DNA of 39,499 bases from Prevotella pallens ATCC 700821. GTDB taxonomy: Bacteria > Bacteroidota > Bacteroidia > Bacteroidales > Bacteroidaceae. Both the position numbers and the translations under genes were made by a program. Under the pieces are notes generated by a model that made no database searches, was not told the DNA's origin, and worked only from the letters and a program-made list of their open reading frames with translations. The stretch lies in contig NZ_GL982513.1 of assembly GCF_000220255.1 (NCBI RefSeq), forward strand, positions 1,683,712 to 1,723,210. Direction: 5' to 3'. Position 1 is the first letter of the stretch; every line of letters begins with the position of its first letter. Shown here in pieces: positions 19,223-28,228 of this stretch.

Positions 19223-19315
19223 AGTTTACTTGCTGTAATTAAAACCAACCGCAAAGGTACAAAAGACTTTACTAATTACAGTCAATTGGTTGAATTATTT
19301 TCCCGAAAGTAAACT
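19223..19315 (-). promoter_or_regulatory. AbiE promoter with nested inverted-repeat operators
   Basis: On the minus strand TACCTTTG (19252-19259) is a good -7 box, with TTGAC 23 bp upstream as a loose -33 element. Two nested inverted repeats flank it: CTGTAATTA (19233-19241) with TAATTACAG (19273-19281), and AGTTTACT (19223-19230) with AGTAAACT (19308-19315). This is the layout expected for AbiEi autoregulation. Confidence 0.65.
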
Positions 19316-19412
19316 AATAGTTGACTTGCAGGATAATATTTCAACCATAGTGAGGAAAAAGAGTATGAAATAAAACATGAACATTTCCAACATACTTGTA
19401 TAGAACTAACTT

Positions 19413-19721
19413 CTACCAACCTTCTCGCTTCCGTACCATTTCATCTATCTCTTCCCGAAGGAAAAGTAACCTGCCATTGGCTTTGAGATAGGGAATTTTT
19501 CCTGCCCACACCCAATTATAGATGGTCTTTTGTTCTACTTTGAGCATCTTGGATACATCTATGATATCCAGATATTCCGGTTTCAGGGGTGGATGGACAG
19601 TTGTATCAACAGATTGCTCTTGCAGAATCAGCAGGCGGTCGAGTTTGTCCTCGACGCTTATCAGCTTGTCAAACAGGCGTTTTTGCCAAGTGTCTTCGGT
19701 TTCATAATCTATGTACGGCAT
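19413..19721 (-). CDS. Excisionase-family HTH protein
   Basis: This 102-aa protein has a short N-terminal coiled-coil-like segment ([16 protein letters not shown]) and a C-terminal HTH_17/MerR-like DNA-binding domain ([20 protein letters not shown], then [14 protein letters not shown]). Such proteins are standard in Bacteroidota mobile elements as excisionases or small regulators. Its start overlaps the 3' end of the upstream ATPase gene by 13 bp, so it is the last gene of the four-gene operon. No integrase is adjacent, so an excisionase role is unproven. Confidence 0.8.
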   Translation of the reverse strand: MPYIDYETEDTWQKRLFDKLISVEDKLDRLLILQEQSVDTTVHPPLKPEYLDIIDVSKMLKVEQKTIYNWVWAGKIPYLKANGRLLFLREEIDEMVRKREGW

Positions 19722-21775
19722 AGTTCTCCTTTTTGATAGTTACCATTGGTATCTTGTGCCAAGATACGTTGTTCTTTCATATAGGCGATGTATTTCTTTG
19801 CAGTTCTGTCCTTGATTTCCATTTCGCGCATCAGAACCTCACAAAGTTCTTGGTAAGTGAGCTTGAAAGAATTTTGGAAGGCTTCTTTGACAACGGCAAT
19901 GAGTTCATCAGTCTTGCGCTTTTCCTTGTCCTCTTTAGACTTCTCGCCACGATAGACGTGCATGTCCTCAGCCTTATCCCAGCCGAAAAGCATCATCGGT
20001 ACGTCCAACGGGCTTCCGTCACGAACTTTCAATGCCTTTACGACCGAGTATTCTGGATTATCATCTTTCTCTATAGAGAGGATACCTGCTGCCTTGCGTT
20101 GAAGTTCCGAGCCGATATGCCCACGGAGTTTAATACCATTCGGTACGAAGTGTAGCACGCAGATAATACAGGTATTATAAATCCCCGCCAAGCGATAAAG
20201 CTCATCCACAATGGCAATACTTTCCGTTTCATCGTTGGCGGAACGTATTAAGTCGGCTATACCATCTATTACCACAAGATGAATACCTCCATGTTTGTGG
20301 TAAAACAAATCCATACTCTCACGGATAAGTTTCAAGCGGTCCTTGCGTGAGAGCGAGGCTAGATATAGGGAATGGTAAAACTTCGGCACATTTTTCAGTG
20401 AAGCGCGTTGTAAGGTTTTACCCAAGTTTTTATGCAGTTGTGCCTCGGACTGTTCCGTGTCGTAGTGTAATACCGCCAAGCCGTTAGGGTTGGGCGTAAT
20501 TTCCAATCCCAATGTCCTCTCGGCAGGTAACCGTTCTGTTCCTAATGTCCCAGTAAGAATGGCAGCCACATAATTACTTTTGCCAGTTCCTTCGCCCCCT
20601 GTAATACAAAGCAGATTATCCTGCGTACCCAGCGGCACACCATTTACTGCTACGATGGACTTTGAAGCATCAGGAGGATTCTCATAGTCTATTTCACATG
20701 ATTGTAGCATCATAATTGTATGGGTATATATACTTGACAGCTTGTCTGTTAACAAAGAAGTTAAATCCTTTGCCGTCTTTCCCAAAGCAAAAAAATCAGA
20801 AATGTCCTTTTCGGTTTTTGTTCCTTGCAAAGAAAGACTCAGACAAAATACATGGTATGGTTCCAACTGCTTGGCCTGCCTCTCTGCTTCTCTTAATCCG
20901 GTTTCATCCGTATCATAAAGCAGAATGATGTGTCGAAATCTTAGTTGCAGGCTTTCGATAATAGGCTCAGGGATGGAGGCTGTTTCGCTATTGAAACAGA
21001 TTGCATTAAAATGGTGCGAAGATAATGACAATACATCTTTCTCTCCGCCAGTGATAAATAAAATATCCCCTTTACTTGGTAACTGTTCAAAACCAAAGAT
21101 ATAATCCTTCGATTTATTCCCTCCATAAAGGAACCGTAACTTGCTGTTTGGGCGGTATATCTTGACAAAATCGCCCATTACATAACAAAAGATAGGTTCA
21201 TTCTTAGTAGAGGTTAGACTAAAAGGATTCCCTTGATTGGAAATTGTCTCATAACGGAACAGTGACTTCACATGATATTTTTGTAAAACCTTGTCAGTTA
21301 TTCCATAACGTTGCCAATAGGCGATTTCGTCTGCCCTGAAAGGTTGTTCGTATAGCTTAAATATCTTTTTCTTTTCGGAAAGTTCTTCTTTTACATTGGT
21401 TGATGTTGAAGAAACAAGACGAATGTCCTTGAAAGATTTTGTTTTTCTATTCTCTTCAGTCTTAAAATCCATGGTGATATTGAGATTTAAATCCTGTATG
21501 ATAGTCAATAAGACTTTCTTGAAATCCGCTCGAACATCGAGACCAAGCATCGTTGCTGCAAACCAAAAGCAATCACCCGAATATGCCTCGTTCCCAAAAT
21601 CCTTCATGCGGTAGCATTGCGATTTTGTATCAAGGTAGATGTTGCAGGATGCCCGTTTGTCCTTATAAAGTGGATTCCGGAAATTCCGTTTGGGAACGAA
21701 ATCAATCGGCATATAGAAACAAAAAATTTCCAGTCCCCTGTTTGTGTGTTCCAATATCTCTTCCTTAATGTTCAT
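19709..21775 (-). CDS. Toprim / RepA-like AAA ATPase of a mobile element
   Basis: This 688-aa protein has three parts. The N-terminal segment resembles primase zinc-finger domains ([20 protein letters not shown]) but lacks the cysteines. A Toprim domain follows at about 230-330 ([19 protein letters not shown], then [16 protein letters not shown]). A RepA/RecA-like ATPase carries Walker [13 protein letters not shown] (about 390-400) and Walker [13 protein letters not shown] (about 500). A winged helix ends the protein ([20 protein letters not shown]). This architecture is known from primase-helicase replication proteins of Bacteroidota mobilizable elements and phages. It overlaps its upstream neighbour by 4 bp and its downstream neighbour by 13 bp. 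DNA replication or mobilization of the element is the likely role. Confidence 0.8.
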   Translation of the reverse strand: MNIKEEILEHTNRGLEIFCFYMPIDFVPKRNFRNPLYKDKRASCNIYLDTKSQCYRMKDFGNEAYSGDCFWFAATMLGLDVRADFKKVLLTIIQDLNLNITMDFKTEENRKTKSFKDIRLVSSTSTNVKEELSEKKKIFKLYEQPFRADEIAYWQRYGITDKVLQKYHVKSLFRYETISNQGNPFSLTSTKNEPIFCYVMGDFVKIYRPNSKLRFLYGGNKSKDYIFGFEQLPSKGDILFITGGEKDVLSLSSHHFNAICFNSETASIPEPIIESLQLRFRHIILLYDTDETGLREAERQAKQLEPYHVFCLSLSLQGTKTEKDISDFFALGKTAKDLTSLLTDKLSSIYTHTIMMLQSCEIDYENPPDASKSIVAVNGVPLGTQDNLLCITGGEGTGKSNYVAAILTGTLGTERLPAERTLGLEITPNPNGLAVLHYDTEQSEAQLHKNLGKTLQRASLKNVPKFYHSLYLASLSRKDRLKLIRESMDLFYHKHGGIHLVVIDGIADLIRSANDETESIAIVDELYRLAGIYNTCIICVLHFVPNGIKLRGHIGSELQRKAAGILSIEKDDNPEYSVVKALKVRDGSPLDVPMMLFGWDKAEDMHVYRGEKSKEDKEKRKTDELIAVVKEAFQNSFKLTYQELCEVLMREMEIKDRTAKKYIAYMKEQRILAQDTNGNYQKGELCRT

Positions 21776-22170
21776 AGCTCCTCAAACGAAATTTGTGAGT
21801 CTCCCATATATCCTTTTAGGATACCGTCCTTGTAAGCATTGAGCCTTTGAAGAGCTTCCACTCTACGAAAACCTTTGAAGGAAGCACGTCCCGTCTTGAT
21901 TGCAATATATAATCCTTTGAAAGGATAGACCACATGATTGCAGGAAACATAACGATAAGGGATTACCTGACTGTCTCTCCATCGTGCCAGTGAAGCTCTG
22001 GATATACCGAGAAGGCGCAATACATCAGAAGAGTTCAGTTCAATCTTTTCTTCCAAAACAACATAATTCTGTTTCAGTTCAAGAATGAAGCCTGCAATTC
22101 GATCTATACTTTCTTTCAAGGAATGTATCTCTTCCAAAAGAGTGGCAGAAAGCATGTTATTCTCTGTCAT
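21772..22170 (-). CDS. HTH DNA-binding protein of the mobile element
   Basis: This 132-aa protein has an N-terminal helical segment with coiled-coil character (LLEEIHSLKESIDRIAGFIL) and a HTH_17-like core (LRLLGISRASLARWRDSQVI, then PYRYVSCNHVVYPFKGL). Bacteroidota integrative elements often carry a pair of such small HTH proteins beside a RepA-like ATPase, as here. Its stop overlaps the start of the ATPase gene by 4 bp, and its start overlaps the upstream ORF by 14 bp. The role is probably regulation or excision. Confidence 0.75.
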   Translation of the reverse strand: MTENNMLSATLLEEIHSLKESIDRIAGFILELKQNYVVLEEKIELNSSDVLRLLGISRASLARWRDSQVIPYRYVSCNHVVYPFKGLYIAIKTGRASFKGFRRVEALQRLNAYKDGILKGYMGDSQISFEEL

Positions 22171-22636
22171 TATGCATCAGTTTTTTAATAAGTTTCTCAA
22201 TAGCTTCCATCATATCTCGAAATTCAGACATATTATTTTGTTTTTTTACTATACGGTTGGCTAGAAATATGATATGCTGAATCATTCTTTTGTGATCTAC
22301 ATGACAGAGCTTGTTCAATAAAAAGATGAGATCTTCTTTTTCAATTGTAAAGAAACTATGGTCTTTATCTTCAGTGGTATGCACCAAAGATTCTATCATT
22401 CCTTTGGGAAGATGCAAAAGAAGCACATCCATATCGAATGCGGAGGCACATTTGGTATAGGTCTCAATTCTCAAATCCGTCTGCATCTTACAATGTTTCC
22501 TAAAATTGGAATACTCCATGCCGGCACCTTGGGCTCGCATCTTGCTGTTATCGCAAGAAGACAGCATGGTTTCAAGAGTGGGAAGCACGATAAACAAGCG
22601 TCCCTCTCCCTTTTGAGGTATCATCTTCTTATCCAT
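22157..22636 (-). CDS. Hypothetical protein, first gene of the mobile-element operon
   Basis: The frame is open from a TTG at 22666, but the first ATG (22636, MDKKMIPQKGEG) is the more likely start and gives 159 aa. A weak -7-like box GAACTTTG at 22664-22671 would put the transcript start downstream of the TTG. The protein is soluble and largely helical in appearance, with a lysine-rich C-terminus, and has no signal peptide or motif I recognise. It overlaps the next gene by 14 bp, so it belongs to the operon. Its function is unknown. Confidence 0.65.
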   Translation of the reverse strand: MDKKMIPQKGEGRLFIVLPTLETMLSSCDNSKMRAQGAGMEYSNFRKHCKMQTDLRIETYTKCASAFDMDVLLLHLPKGMIESLVHTTEDKDHSFFTIEKEDLIFLLNKLCHVDHKRMIQHIIFLANRIVKKQNNMSEFRDMMEAIEKLIKKLMHNDRE

Positions 22637-22765
22637 TTTGTGTATTAAATTGATTTCCAAGTGCAAAGTTCTAAAGAAATAAACCTTTTTTTAGAATATT
22701 AGATTGCCAATGTTGGTAATATGATACCATTTGCAATTTTAATTGCTTTTCTACGGCATAGACCA

Positions 22766-22818
22766 TCAGTGCACGGTGCAAGTCCCTTTTATATATAAGG
22801 ACTTGCACCGTGCACTGA
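22766..22818. repeat. Perfect 20-bp inverted repeat (large hairpin)
   Basis: Arms TCAGTGCACGGTGCAAGTCC (22766-22785) and its exact complement (22799-22818) flank a 13-nt A/T-rich loop. Each arm also contains shorter palindromes (GTGCAC). It lies about 130 bp upstream of the mobile-element operon. Neither side has the U-run of a simple terminator. It could be an origin, a transfer-origin-type hairpin, a recombination site or an imported repeat. Confidence 0.85.
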
Positions 22819-22859
22819 AATTGTAGCCAGAATTTTTCTAAAAGATTTTCACTCAAATA

Positions 22860-22891
22860 TTTGGCAGTAGTTCATTTTTTATGTACCTTTG
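22860..22891 (+). promoter_or_regulatory. Orphan outward-facing Bacteroidota promoter
   Basis: TTTG (22860-22863), a 20-bp spacer and TACCTTTG (22884-22891) match the Bacteroidota consensus on the plus strand, with a predicted start near 22898. No ORF longer than a few codons follows before the terminator at 23097-23131. Confidence 0.6.
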
Positions 22892-22897
22892 TACCCG

Positions 22898-23131
22898 AAA
22901 TGACATAGCTGATGTCAGGAGAGCAAATTATTTAAGTACTCTCAAAATACTCTATTGAGGCTACAAATTGGCTACATAGAAGAAAGAGAGTGATAAAAAT
23001 AGTTGTGATACAGAGTGTTACAGAAACAAGTTCGAGTTTCGTACGCACCGCTTTAAATACTTTGAAAGAAAATTAGGATTTTCAAATAAAGTTACTATAT
23101 CATAATCTTCTAAGGTTATGATATTTTTTTA
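22898..23131 (+). ncRNA. Putative untranslated transcript / att region
   Basis: Between the promoter at 22860-22891 and the terminator at 23097-23131 there is a unit of about 230 nt without a credible ORF. It holds two GGCTACA copies (22959-22965 and 22970-22976), which look like integrase arm sites, and ACAAGTTCGAGTTTCG, then TACGCACCGC (23026-23051), which looks like the T-arm and acceptor end of a tRNA without the rest. It may be an attachment site left by integration at a tRNA 3' end. Transcription is predicted, not shown. Confidence 0.35.
23097..23131 (+). terminator. Terminator of the orphan unit
   Basis: ATATCATAA (23097-23105) and TTATGATAT (23116-23124) form a 9-bp hairpin followed directly by a T-run on the plus strand. 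No coding gene ends here. Confidence 0.65.
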
Positions 23132-23166
23132 TCACTTTTCTTTTCAGAATATGAAGATACAATAGG

Positions 23167-23231
23167 TCAGTAGGAAAAAGGTGGGGATTATGCATATAGG
23201 TTTTTAAGGCTCAGTAGGAAAAAGGTGGGGA
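23167..23231. repeat. Two 21-bp direct repeats, 44 bp apart
   Basis: Identical 21-bp copies, starting TCAGTAGGAAAAAGG and ending TGGGGA, lie at 23167-23187 and 23211-23231. The GGTGGGGA core stands out in very AT-rich surroundings. Two evenly spaced copies are compatible with binding sites or with remnants of a dispersed repeat. Confidence 0.85.
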
Positions 23232-23700
23232 AAAATTCTTAATATCTATATTTTTCCTTCCTCTGTATTATGGAAACAAAATTCCTATAGGTTAGTATGA
23301 AAGAAGTAAATATATATTTTTAAAAGATAGCGATTATAACAATTTCTACTTCAATAGAAGAAATATTAGAACAACATATTTCGCTTTGTTTGTATAATAA
23401 TACCTAAATAGAAATATTAGACATCATAGAAGAAATCTATAATATTCATCTCAATAAAGGTATTTCGATATTATAAAATAAAGACAAGAAAGATTGTAGT
23501 TTACGCTATGATGTCTAACTTATAAATAATAGATATCTGAAATGCAACTGACAGATGTCTAAAACAAAAGTAATATTTGACTATTTCTTTGCCATAAAAA
23601 TATAAATAGAACAAAGAGAATGATTATTAGTGAATTACAAGGATTTTAAGCACATTTTTGTCATATAAGCTTAATTTATTGTCATTATATATTATTTGGC
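23232..23700. other. AT-rich stretch without a recognisable gene
   Basis: No ORF with coding character, RNA gene or clear promoter is visible. There are loosely repeated AGAAATATTAGA-like and AGAAGAAAT strings, and the end runs into the groEL terminator. It may be decayed DNA between the element end and the core genome. Confidence 0.5.
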
Positions 23701-23712
23701 TCTTTTAATTAA

Positions 23713-23752
23713 AAGACCCTGCCAGAATTATAGAAAATTCTAACAGGGTCTT
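23713..23752 (-). terminator. groEL terminator
   Basis: AAGACCCTG (23713-23721) pairs with CAGGGTCTT (23744-23752), and AGAATT pairs with AATTCT inside, interrupted by a 2-nt mismatch. On the minus strand the hairpin is followed by TTTTAATT, about 70 nt after the groEL stop. Confidence 0.8.
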
Positions 23753-23822
23753 ATTTATATTGATCAAGAGAAAAATAAATCTATAAACTATATTTTCTCT
23801 CCTTATCTTTTTATCAATTAGC

Positions 23823-25455
<1,633 letters not shown>

Positions 25456-25556
25456 TTATCTTATTTATATGTCTATTTATTTAAATTTCATTGATATTTG
25501 TTATGTTCTACATCTAATAATAATATTATAATAGAAACATCAAGAATATATCTTTT

Positions 25557-25826
25557 TTATTCTACAATAGCTAGAATATCGCTTTGACGCATCATAAGAT
25601 ACTTCTCACCATCGTTTTCTATTTCTGTACCAGCATACTTACCATAGAAAACTTCATCTCCGACTTTCAAAATCATATCTTCGTCCTTCGTACCGTTACC
25701 AACAGCAACAACTTTACCACGCTGTGGCTTCTCTTTTGCTGTGTCTGGAATAATTATTCCGCCTACTTTTTGTTCTACCTCAACAGGAAGAATCAGAACT
25801 CGATCTGCTAATGGTTTAATTTTCAT
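25557..25826 (-). CDS. groES: GroES co-chaperonin
   Basis: This 89-aa protein is complete and of normal length. It starts [20 protein letters not shown]. The mobile loop is [18 protein letters not shown], followed by [15 protein letters not shown]. Heptameric GroES caps GroEL and closes the folding chamber in the cytosol. It is the first gene of the groES-groEL operon, 107 bp before groEL. The upstream region has no CIRCE element that I can see but has paired direct repeats (25847-25887). Confidence 0.97.
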   Translation of the reverse strand: MKIKPLADRVLILPVEVEQKVGGIIIPDTAKEKPQRGKVVAVGNGTKDEDMILKVGDEVFYGKYAGTEIENDGEKYLMMRQSDILAIVE

Positions 25827-25846
25827 AATTATTTATTTTTTAAGTT

Positions 25847-25887
25847 TTGAATGTTCGTATAATAAAAACATCTCTATTGAATGTTCG
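25847..25887 (-). promoter_or_regulatory. Direct repeats upstream of groES
   Basis: TTGAATGTTCG occurs at 25847-25857 and again at 25877-25887, exactly 30 bp apart, 20-60 bp upstream of the groES start codon. A weak -7-like box GATTTTTG lies at 25912-25919 on the minus strand. A spacing of about three helical turns suits a regulator bound on one DNA face. Confidence 0.4.
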
Positions 25888-26282
25888 ACAGTTCATATAC
25901 GAAAACTATGCCAAAAATCATTATAGAGATAATATAACAAGAATGTTAAATAAATATTTAGGTAGACCAATATAAACACTATCATACCTAAAAAGTAATT
26001 TTTCTCAGATAAAACTATCTTTTTCAAAAAATAGATTTTCATATATATTGTAAATATATGAAAGCCTGGTAATTATATGATTATATTTAAAAGGAATTCA
26101 AAAGTATCTCTATAGGCTCATATATATTCTTTAAAAGATTCTTTATGTAATTAGATTCTCGAATGAAAAAGGAAAGAAAAAGTGATATTAAGCCATAAGA
26201 TAGAATTACATTGTAAAACTGCCAAGATTGTCAGTAGCAATATGCCATATTTGGCATAAATAGTTTAATTAAAAAAGATTGC
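25888..26282. other. Intergenic region between recQ and groES
   Basis: This AT-rich gap contains a TACTTTTG box on the minus strand (26099-26106) that could be a distal groES promoter, and a short TATGCCA / TGGCATA hairpin (26241-26258) just after the recQ stop, without a U-run. No coding ORF or RNA gene is visible. Confidence 0.4.
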
Positions 26283-28196
26283 TCATTCAAAATTCCAATA
26301 AAGGAAACTACCTTCCATATATATATATTCTTCTGCAATAAGTTCTTTTAATACAGTTTGCAAAGAGTCTTGATTAGTTAAAGAAGCATTTTTATCTATA
26401 TTCTTTAATTCGGTAATATGGTGTTTCTTTCCATCTGATAACAAAGAACATATAGTCTCTTGTAATACCTTTTTCAATTCCTTATCTTCGTCTTTATAAG
26501 CAAGACAAACATCGCAACAACCACAGTCAGTGCTGCATTTTTCACCAAAATAGCGTAAAAGTTGTCTGCTACGACATATATAACTATTCTTCATATAGTT
26601 TATCATCGCAGCGATACGCTCTTCAAATTTTTCTTTTCGATCTTCGTAAATAGTCTTCGGTATTTTTATTTCCTCACTATCAACACGTTCTCGAAGATAT
26701 TTTATTATAGGAATATTCTTACGTGGTATAAAATTTATAATCCGTTTTCGGCTGAGATTTTGCAATATATGATAAGTCTGATTTCTATCCAAACCTACTA
26801 AATCGGCAATATAGCTTTCATCAACATAACGATAATCTGTAAACAGACCAGGATAGCTTCTTAACAAAGCAGAAATTACCATTTCTTCTTCGCCTGTTTG
26901 TTCTCCTAATCTATATAATTCATCACGGGATAGAATAAAATGAATACGTGCCTTAGTATCTGGTTCAGAATTATAATGAATATATCCAGCACGAGTCAAA
27001 ATATGTAGAGCAGCATCTACTTGTATAGGAAAGTGATGGAAATAAATACAAAATTTATCTATGGGAAATTCAAAGGTAGCATCTCTTCCACTATCTACAC
27101 CTATTTGATAGAAGTATGCTAAATGTTCGTAGATAGTACGTATTTCGTCTTTTTCAGGAAAGTTCTCCTTAATCCGTTTCTTTAAATTACGCTCGTCATT
27201 ACCTGAATTGTAAAGCAAAATAGCATACGATTTTTTACCATCTCTACCTGCGCGACCTGCTTCTTGAAAATAGGCTTCGATAGAACTTGGTGGATCTAGA
27301 TGTATAACTAAACGAACATCCGCCTTGTCAATACCCATTCCAAAAGCATTAGTAGCAACAATAACTCGTTTTTCGTTAGCCTGCCATTCATTTTGACGAT
27401 TATTCTTATCTATATTTTCCAACCCTGCATGATACCACGTTGCAGATACTCCATTTTTGATTAAGAATTCTGCAGCTTCTTTTGTACGTCTTCTGCTTTG
27501 ACAATATACTATAGCCGAACCTTCTACTGATTGTAATATATGGAGCATCTCATTGAACTTTTCTTGTGTTGTGCGTAAAACATAAGAAAGATTCTTCCGC
27601 TCAAAACTCATTCGAAAGACATTCTCCGCTGCAAATCCTAATAGCACCTGAATATCTTTTACTACTTCTGGTGTTGCTGTTGCAGTAAGCGCAAGTAATG
27701 GGACTGTAGGAAGTAAACTTCTAATCTTTATGATCTCAAGATAAGAAGGACGAAAATCATATCCCCATTGACTAATACAGTGGGCTTCATCTACAGTGAT
27801 AAAACACACTTTTATGTGTTTTAATTTTACTTGAAAGAGTTCAGAGCTAAGACGTTCTGGAGATATATAGAGCAATTTTATACCACCAAAGATACAATTC
27901 TCGAGTATTGATACTATTTCATCACGTGATAATCCCGAATGAATTGCAGCAGCTTTAATATGTCGACGACGAAGATTATCTACCTGATCTTTCATTAGTG
28001 AAATTAAAGGAGTAATAACAATACACACACCTTCTTTAGCTAAGGCTGGAACTTGAAAAGTAATAGATTTACCACCACCAGTAGGCATAAGACCTAATGT
28101 ATCTTTCCCACTCCCTATACTCTCTATGATTTCTTTCTGTATACCTCGAAAATCAGGATAGTTCCAATATTTATGAAGTATCTCTTTGTAGGTCAT
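26283..28196 (-). CDS. recQ: RecQ-family ATP-dependent DNA helicase
   Basis: This 637-aa SF2 helicase acts on DNA with a 3'-5' polarity in recombinational repair. It has motif 0 near FRGIQKEII, Walker A LMPTGGGKS (residues 39-44), DEAH (136-139), LTATATPEV, and motifs V-VI GMGIDKADVRLVIH and QEAGRAGRDGK. The RecQ-Ct zinc site (CRSRQLLRYFGEKCS, then CGCCDVC, about 545-570) and a winged-helix region follow. There is no clear C-terminal HRDC domain, so it is the shorter type of RecQ. The gene starts 32 bp after recJ with no terminator between, so recJ-recQ are probably co-transcribed, which fits their joint role in end processing. Confidence 0.93.
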   Translation of the reverse strand: MTYKEILHKYWNYPDFRGIQKEIIESIGSGKDTLGLMPTGGGKSITFQVPALAKEGVCIVITPLISLMKDQVDNLRRRHIKAAAIHSGLSRDEIVSILENCIFGGIKLLYISPERLSSELFQVKLKHIKVCFITVDEAHCISQWGYDFRPSYLEIIKIRSLLPTVPLLALTATATPEVVKDIQVLLGFAAENVFRMSFERKNLSYVLRTTQEKFNEMLHILQSVEGSAIVYCQSRRRTKEAAEFLIKNGVSATWYHAGLENIDKNNRQNEWQANEKRVIVATNAFGMGIDKADVRLVIHLDPPSSIEAYFQEAGRAGRDGKKSYAILLYNSGNDERNLKKRIKENFPEKDEIRTIYEHLAYFYQIGVDSGRDATFEFPIDKFCIYFHHFPIQVDAALHILTRAGYIHYNSEPDTKARIHFILSRDELYRLGEQTGEEEMVISALLRSYPGLFTDYRYVDESYIADLVGLDRNQTYHILQNLSRKRIINFIPRKNIPIIKYLRERVDSEEIKIPKTIYEDRKEKFEERIAAMINYMKNSYICRSRQLLRYFGEKCSTDCGCCDVCLAYKDEDKELKKVLQETICSLLSDGKKHHITELKNIDKNASLTNQDSLQTVLKELIAEEYIYMEGSFLYWNFE

Positions 28197-28228
28197 CGTA
28201 AAATTATTTCACAAATAAGAATATTTGC

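Larger units (their letters stand above)
16334..22818. mobile_element. Remnant of integrative/mobilizable element(s)
   Basis: This stretch holds the truncated conjugative-transposon helicase, an AbiE toxin-antitoxin pair, and a compact operon of two excisionase-like HTH proteins and a Toprim/RepA-like ATPase, which is a typical cargo and replication set of Bacteroidota mobilizable elements. It ends at a large perfect hairpin and a putative att region. No integrase, relaxase or transfer gene is visible here, so the boundaries are approximate and the element is partial, nested, or continues left of the window. Confidence 0.55.

Noticed and set aside
22671..22856. A 61-codon minus-strand ORF across the large hairpin
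   Set aside because: It is made largely from the inverted repeat itself, has no promoter and resembles nothing known.
23026..23051. A tRNA gene
   Set aside because: Only a T-arm/acceptor-like end is present. No D-arm, anticodon arm or 5' acceptor strand can be folded upstream, and the T-stem pairs poorly.
23167..23231. A small CRISPR array
   Set aside because: There are only two repeats with a single 23-bp gap, no cas genes and no palindromic repeat.
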